In this document: one piece after another, positions 58,298 to 64,000 of the stretch
Layout: each line of letters begins with the position of its first letter
How positions within the stretch are numbered: the stretch's first letter is position 1
Assembly (NCBI GenBank): GCA_963930775.1
Contig: OZ005694.1
Location: forward strand, 5,387,054 to 5,451,053
DNA length: 64,000 bases
Direction: 5' to 3'
Source: Cliona cf. orientalis
Lineage: Eukaryota; Porifera; Demospongiae; Clionaida; Clionaidae
Program-made: the position numbers and the translations under genes
Notes under the pieces: generated by a model
The model's input: the letters and a program-made list of their open reading frames with translations, nothing else
Databases searched by the model: none
Told to the model about the DNA's origin: nothing

Positions 58298-58600
58298 AGC
58301 TACTGACTCCGATAGATATCGTTCTACACCCAGCTGTGTTTATGTACCATGATAAGATTCTCTGGGACTAGAGTGAACATCCAGGCTCCTCTTCCGGACA
58401 AAACTGCAGCTATGTTCGTTGCCTACCGGCTCATCTCAAACGGTAGCCAACAGTTCTGGCTACCACGTTGACCTTTATAGGATAATTATACGCATGCGCA
58501 GCTGTTCATATCTGCCACGTGTACGCTAGTGCGCCCGCGGCCCGCGCACAACCAAATATGGGGGTAAGGGTCGTCAGCTGCCTCGTGCATGATTGCTTCA
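58298..58600 (-). promoter_or_regulatory. 5' flank of DIPK1-like copy A
   Basis: Conserved with the flanks of copies B (~60742-60960) and C (~63134-63430): shared CTCCTCTTCCGGA, GGCTACCG.CTC and CACGTTGAC phrases and a CGCATGCGCA element. Conservation of non-coding sequence across the tandem copies reflects duplication and possibly shared control. GGTAAGGGTCGTCA lies at 58563-58576. Confidence 0.4.
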
Positions 58601-58954
58601 AAGATTATAGTCTTTATTACATTTCCCATAAAATTGAAGCGTTCCTAAGGTTCCATTGTTACTTACTAGATTGATTATAATCTGTTACTCTATTCTGATT
58701 GTAGTCTGATTCTGATGCTTTGTGCAGGGGATCATGGTAATATTATTGGCTCAGTGTTCATTCATTAATGATAATTGGATCGGTAATTGAAATGAACATC
58801 GGGGGGGGGGGACTGCAGGAATTCTGTAAGTGTCTTTTTCGTACAAAGACCATGATTCAATAATAGCCACTATTCACAATTAAATTGATCAGGTTAGCTA
58901 CCAAGACTTGGTCATAAAAATTATTAATTATCAGCTATTAAATAGCTACATAGC

Positions 58955-60741
58955 CTAGAGATTCACAATCTTTTCTTCAACACTACTCGTTAGTAATGAT
59001 TTGAGTTCATTGAATAAATTCCAGTCTATCTGTGAGGGGCCAGGTCTGGAGCACTCCTCCAGGAGTTTTTCTAAGCGCTCTGCAACGGTTGGTGGAGGGT
59101 TGGACAGGAGGTCCATAGGCATCCTTGTAAACATAAGTCGGCACATGGCCTGCAGGAGGTAAAATGTCGAGATACTATTGGGTCTACTAGCAATAAACAA
59201 ACATTTGTACCTCAGCATAATAGTACCGGTATCATCAGTAATTGCTACCATCAGCGAAACAGAACACGACAATCAGACATAAAATGTAGCATCACTTACA
59301 ATTAAATTGTTACTCCTGAGTCTGCCAGTACATTTATGAGTGGTTAGGTTACACTCTCCAAGACAGTTCATTAAGTTTATATTGCAGTCTCTATCATCAC
59401 TGCACTTTCCTTCATTGTGATATGGCCTACGCTGCAGCGATGAAAGCAGTGTTGACTTAAACATTGAGATATCCAGGTCAATAGCTTTGGCAACCAAACT
59501 TCCATCACTCTTCGTTATCTGCCATTAATCGAGGACATAAGTAGATTATAGGTATCAAACAAATTATGTAATAGCTAATAGCTATAGCCATGCAAACTCT
59601 TACTATTCCAAAGTTGGCTTCATGGACATCACATTGGTACAGAGTCCCGTACGGTGTGTGCTCAATACTCTCAATCAATTCCAAAAGAGATATAGCTAGC
59701 TGAGCTCGGAATTTCCACGACCTGTGTTCCAATGTGTACCATAGCAGGCTTGTCTCAGACCCCATAAAAGGCTCTGCATCAGCATATTGGATACCATATA
59801 AATTTCCACAAGTGCCGTACACATCCAGCGTGGCACTGGAGTCCTTGAGCATCATGTTGAGCATATATTCATCAGTCTCTTTGAGTTCCCAACATGCAGA
59901 GGCCTCCGACAAAAGAAGAATACCATCTCCTCCTATATCACATTCTGCGATGATTTCGTCTAACACTTCAATCGTTCTGCTAGAATATGTTTTTCCAGCT
60001 GTACCATAAAAGACACTTTGATTCACCTATAAAAGAGCAAACTATTGTCGATAATTTGAAGAAGTTAAGATTCAGATCATTATTGTAACTCACAGCCTCT
60101 ATAAATTCCTGTCGTGTGATGTTGAAGTTGTGATTTAATGGTTTGTAGAAGAGGAATGAAAGATTTCTCAAGGAGCGGGTCCCTAAGGGTTTGGAAGTCT
60201 TTAAGATAACAGGCTTTCCTCTAGAGCTCCATTTTGCTTTTAAGACATGAAGCTTGCTACCACGCCCTAAGCACTTTTCAAATACTAAGTCATTGTGATC
60301 ACAGAGGGGACTGCAAAGACTCCCCGTGATCAGACCTTTAGAATAGTTTCTGCACTGCATAAAAAGCAACAAGAGATTCAAGTGAGGGTATTGAATTATT
60401 CATAGTACAAAATATTCAACTACAGAAGCTGAAAAAACAATTGATTGATAGCTAATAATTATTTTAGCTACAACAATAATTTTTGAACCTACCAGTTGCT
60501 CCAAGTAAAGCCTACTTTCAGTATCTGAACACAGGGGACTATAACGGCTGAACTGTACAATGACGGAGAAAATAAATAGGATGAAGAGTAGTACACATAT
60601 TATGGTCAGCGATACACAGGTACACCTCCTGTAAAATGTCCTTTTCTGCTGGTTACAGTAGAATCTTACACCTTTCACAAGAGTTCGTAGGGCATACATT
60701 GGAAGTGACAGCATACTGATTCTAGGTATCATCTGAGTCAA
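58955..60741 (-). CDS. DIPK1/FAM69-type kinase-like protein, copy B, ~448 aa
   Basis: Exons 60741-60493, 60354-60094, 60026-59604, 59518-59300 and 59149-58955 (1,347 nt) keep phase throughout. All features of copy A are present: transmembrane helix (VLLFILFIFSVIVQF), CRNYSKGLITGSLC, a WSSRGKPVILK lysine, EF-hand-like CDIGGDGILLLSE, YQCDVHEANFG, IDLDIS and the Cys-rich insert. Small insertions lengthen exons 2 and 3 relative to copy A. The first ATG at 60741 is used; a later in-frame Met (residue 4 or 10) is also possible. It appears intact and probably sits in the ER membrane with the kinase-like domain in the lumen. Tandem with copies A and C, same strand. Confidence 0.82.
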
Positions 60742-61380
60742 ACACTTAGCAATATTATTACTATGCTAGTATAGCTATGATACTGTCGAATACACTGTGC
60801 ATGAACATGCTCCTCTTCCGGATGAAACTGCATCTGTATTCTTTGGCTACCGACTCGTCAAAGCCGGTAGCTATCTATGATCGCCACGTTGACCCGTAGC
60901 CAGTGGACTGTAATACGCATGCGCAATTGTACACTAATGTGCCACGTGGCGAGTGATTGCGCGTGCATAATGCAATGTTTAGGCTGACATACAGTGCCAA
61001 TTTTCTCTGCCAGACAATACAATGGTCTATTCCCATGTACGCTGAATGACACATTTAATAACCTCTCCACTACTGAAGAAAGACTACTTCTCAATAATCT
61101 CAGCCCCTGGGACTGCCGGACCTATATATAGCATTAGTCATCCATGCAGCTGCCAGACCAATAGCCACTGCATGCGTTAATAATATGCCACTGCTCAGTG
61201 TGAAGAGTACTAGAATTATTAATAACTATAGGATTTGGGTTGGTGAGGAAAGGAAGTATAGCGTAAAATTTAATGTATGCATGCATGTAGTGAATAGTAA
61301 TGCACTATATTATGTATAAAATTATTATAGCTAATTATTTTATTAACGGTCATCGAATTCACTGAATAGATATTCACAAT
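60742..61380. other. Spacer between DIPK1-like copies B and C
   Basis: The left part is the conserved 5' flank of copy B. The right part is AT-rich and is 3' flank of copy C. No further gene seen. Confidence 0.5.
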
Positions 61381-63130
61381 CTACTTTTCTTCAACACTAC
61401 TCATCAGTAATGATTTGAATTTGTTGAACAAATTCCAGTCTATCTGTGAGGAGCCAGGTCTGGAACATTCCTCCAGGAGCTTTTCTAAGGCCTCTGCAAT
61501 GCTTGGAGGGGGGTTGGACAGAAGGTCTCTTTGTTCGGAAGAGGATCGATGCAGCCTTGTAAACATAAGTCAGCACATGGCCTGCAGGAGGTGAAATGCA
61601 GGGTTGTTAAATCTTGTACAATTAACCATCTACAGCCACCAGGGTCTCTAATTGCATTAGTACTCATTTTTAGCTAAGCATAATTTTTGACAGTTTCTCA
61701 TCTTGCATAGACAGACTGATTATTATGCCTCATAATAATATTATTATATTATGCACATATATAGCCTAATATAATATGATGGGGCTAACTGAAGGAGCAT
61801 TTTTCACATCACTTACAATTAAATTGGTACTCCTGAGTCTGCCAGTACATCTGTGAGTGGCTACGTCACACTCTCCAGGACAGTTGATATAGTTGAAGCC
61901 ACAGTCACTGTCATTGCTGCATTTTCCTTCATTGTGATACTGTCTTAGACTATTGTTCAGCACTGAAAGAAGTGTCGACTTAAACATTGAGAAATCCAGA
62001 TCAATAGCTTTGGCTACCAAATTTCCATCACTCTTCGTTATCTGCCATGATAGACGTATAGCTATTGTTAAATATAATAATCTCTTACTATTCCAAAGTT
62101 AGCTTCTTGGACGTCACATTGGTACAGAGTCCCATATGGTGTGTGCTCAATACTCTCAATCAATTCCAAAAGAGCAATGGCTAGCCGAGCTTGGAGATTC
62201 CATAATCTTGTTTTCGACATGTACAGCTGCAGGCTTGTCTTTGACCCCACAAATCTTAAAGGCTTTGAATCATCGTACTGAACACCATACATATTTCCAC
62301 AAGTGCCGTACACATCCAGCGTGGCACTGGAGTCCTTGAGCATCATGTTGAGCATGTATTCATCAGTCTCTTTGAGTTCCCAACATGCAGTGGCCTCAGG
62401 CAAAAGAAGAATACCATCTCCTCCTACATCACATTCTGTGATGATCTCGTCCAATACTTCAACTGTTCGGCTTGAGTGGGCTTTCCCAGCTATACCTTAA
62501 AAGACTCTTCGATTTGCCTATAAAGAAGAGCTTGGTGGGTACAATACCCAGTAAATTTTGATGTTAACTAAGATCGCCCTTGGAATACCATTATACCACA
62601 CTCAAGGCAAAAGTTCCCAAGGAATTTATACCACGCGCACATGTACAAATTAAAGGGTACAATCCAAACATCTTTGAAAACACAGTACAGCTGATTTGTA
62701 CTATGAAGCCACAAACCACTATAGGGAGTGTTTTCCACCGTATACTTGATTATAATATTATGCAGCTAGTGGTATAATATTATTATTATGAGACTCCTCG
62801 AGTATATATTATTATGTGGTTTGTACTAGCTGTTTTTTGTTTGAAATAATATTATGGCTTCATCATAGTATTTATTACAAATGAGATTAAACTCACAGTC
62901 TCTATAAATTCCTGTCGTGTGATTTTGAAGTTATGATTTAACGGTTTGGAGAATTGAAATGAAAGCATTCCTAAGGAGAGAGTCCCTAGGGGTTTGAAAG
63001 TCTTCAGGACGATAGGCTTTCCTCTCCACTTTGCTTTTAAGATATGAAGCTTGTTCCCATGCCCCAAGCACTTCTCAAACTTCAAGTATATCGTGAGTAT
63101 CACAGAGGGGACTGCAAAGACTCCCAGCAT
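61381..63130 (-). pseudogene. DIPK1/FAM69-type copy C, inactivated
   Basis: Exon remnants at 63130-62897, 62517-62089, 62041-61817 and 61581-61381 align with copies A and B. Three lesions are visible. The transmembrane exon, intron 1 and the start of exon 2 are deleted, joining ATGCTG of exon 1 to GGAGTC of exon 2. A TAA at 62497-62499 replaces the Tyr codon of VFYG. A TGA in the last exon (ATGTGCTGA) replaces the Arg codon of MCRL. A 4-base insertion near 63080 shifts the frame of exon 2, but together with the deletion it opens a new frame from the old ATG. The EF-hand-like and CDVQEANFG motifs are still readable, so inactivation is recent. Confidence 0.8.
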
Positions 63131-63834
63131 TCTGATTCTAGATATTAAAATTAATAATAATGATAATTATCATGTTTTCATCTGGGTTGAACACTTAGCA
63201 ATAGTATACCATTTCTCTGGGACTGCACTGTGAACATGCTCTTCTGTAGCTGTGTTTTTTGGCTACCGGCTCGTCATAAGCGGTAGTTATCACCATCTCT
63301 TTCGTGTTGACGTGTATCATACTATAGGCTGCGCATGCGCAGTTGGATTCATGCATGCGTGGCGTGTGATTGTGCGCGCACACAATTATTATGCAATACA
63401 ATCACGGTAGTTTAGGCTGATATACAGTGCCAATTTCCTCTGCCAGACAATACTACAGTCCTCTCCCATGCCACGCTGGATGACGAATTAGAACTGCACG
63501 TTCTCGATCAGTCTTTAGATCTGACTTCATCCGCATGCTATAGGTCTGTATCATCTGCCAGGGCATGCTTGACATTACATCCGGTTGTATTGCTAAATAA
63601 GTAGCACTGCTTATAATATTATGCAATTTGCTACTTGTAGTTACCACTTAGGGTTGCCAATTGATAAACACCTATGGACTGCCATGCATATATTTAGTAG
63701 CTTGATCTATGATATTCATGATAATATAAACAGCAAGTGAGACTCAGAGTACTGTTTTTTTTATAAAACCTAGATAGTGAGTTTGTTAACATAATAATAT
63801 TATTAGCTATAGCTGCTTTCGATAGCACAAGATA

Positions 63835-63913
63835 ATGAACTGTTTTCAATCTTCGGTGACAATGAAATGTGTCCTTATCTTGACAGTAGCTGTAAGTCTT
63901 ATTCATGTGGTAG
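63835..63913 (+). CDS. Probable signal-peptide exon of a gene leaving the window
   Basis: ATG at 63835 opens 26 codons with a hydrophobic core (VLILTVAVSLIHVV) and then a good donor, G|GTAAGT, at 63914. This is the usual layout of a first exon encoding a signal peptide, as in the SRCR gene of this window. Nothing downstream is available to identify the protein. Confidence 0.35.
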
Positions 63914-64000
63914 GTAAGTTGGATAATCTATAAAATTAATACTGGTAATGTATAATTAATCACATAATATTATTTTCACGGCTATCATGCATGCATGTGC

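Overview
The window is animal nuclear DNA: spliced genes with GT-AG introns, AT-rich introns full of ACATGTACATGT-type palindromic simple repeats, many short terminal-inverted-repeat elements and large retroelements. The gene set (CAP, single SRCR, DIPK1/FAM69, TKL-type kinase, NEMO/optineurin-like proteins, an actinoporin-like protein, compact introns) fits a basal invertebrate. A sponge is my best guess, by inference only. Exon models were built by hand from splice sites and reading phase; no search was run.

Layout. 0.7-2.0 kb (-): 5' part of an unrecognised coiled-coil gene. 3.0-7.9 kb (+): 3' part of another unrecognised gene with elements in its introns. 8-10 kb: repeats and homopolymer runs. 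10.2-12.3 kb (-): a complete five-exon secreted CAP protein, divergent from a class I methyltransferase (12.65-13.44 kb, +) that carries a frameshift. 13.7-28.0 kb (-): a 14-exon gene for about 1,835 aa, with long coiled coils, a UBAN-type ubiquitin-binding segment and a C-terminal C2HC zinc finger, i.e. a very large NEMO/optineurin-class protein. 29.4-33.8 kb: an intact Ty3/Gypsy element with identical LTRs. 34.7-35.6 kb (-): coiled-coil plus TKL-like kinase. 37.7-45.3 kb: a decayed partial duplicate of the 1,835-aa gene, interrupted by a Penelope-like element (40.33-44.61 kb) with ORF1, RT, pLTRs and hammerhead ribozyme motifs. 46.5-48.9 kb (+): a small second UBAN protein. 49.2-50.2 kb (-): a double-domain guanine/cytidine-deaminase-fold protein. 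50.4-53.2 kb (+): a single-SRCR membrane protein. 54.2-54.8 kb (-): an actinoporin-like protein. 56.1-63.1 kb (-): three tandem DIPK1/FAM69-type genes, the third a pseudogene. 63.8 kb (+): first exon of a secreted or membrane protein leaving the window.

How they relate. Two UBAN proteins, a dead duplicate of one of them and a coiled-coil kinase lie within about 35 kb, suggesting local expansion of ubiquitin/NF-kB-type signalling components. CAP, SRCR, DIPK1-like and actinoporin-like genes point to secretory, surface and defence roles. The strongest leads are the endonuclease-less Penelope-like element with three hammerhead motifs and a ~204-bp flanking duplication, the oversized NEMO/optineurin-like gene, and a recurrent GGTAAAGGTCGTCA-like motif found in repeats and upstream of several genes.
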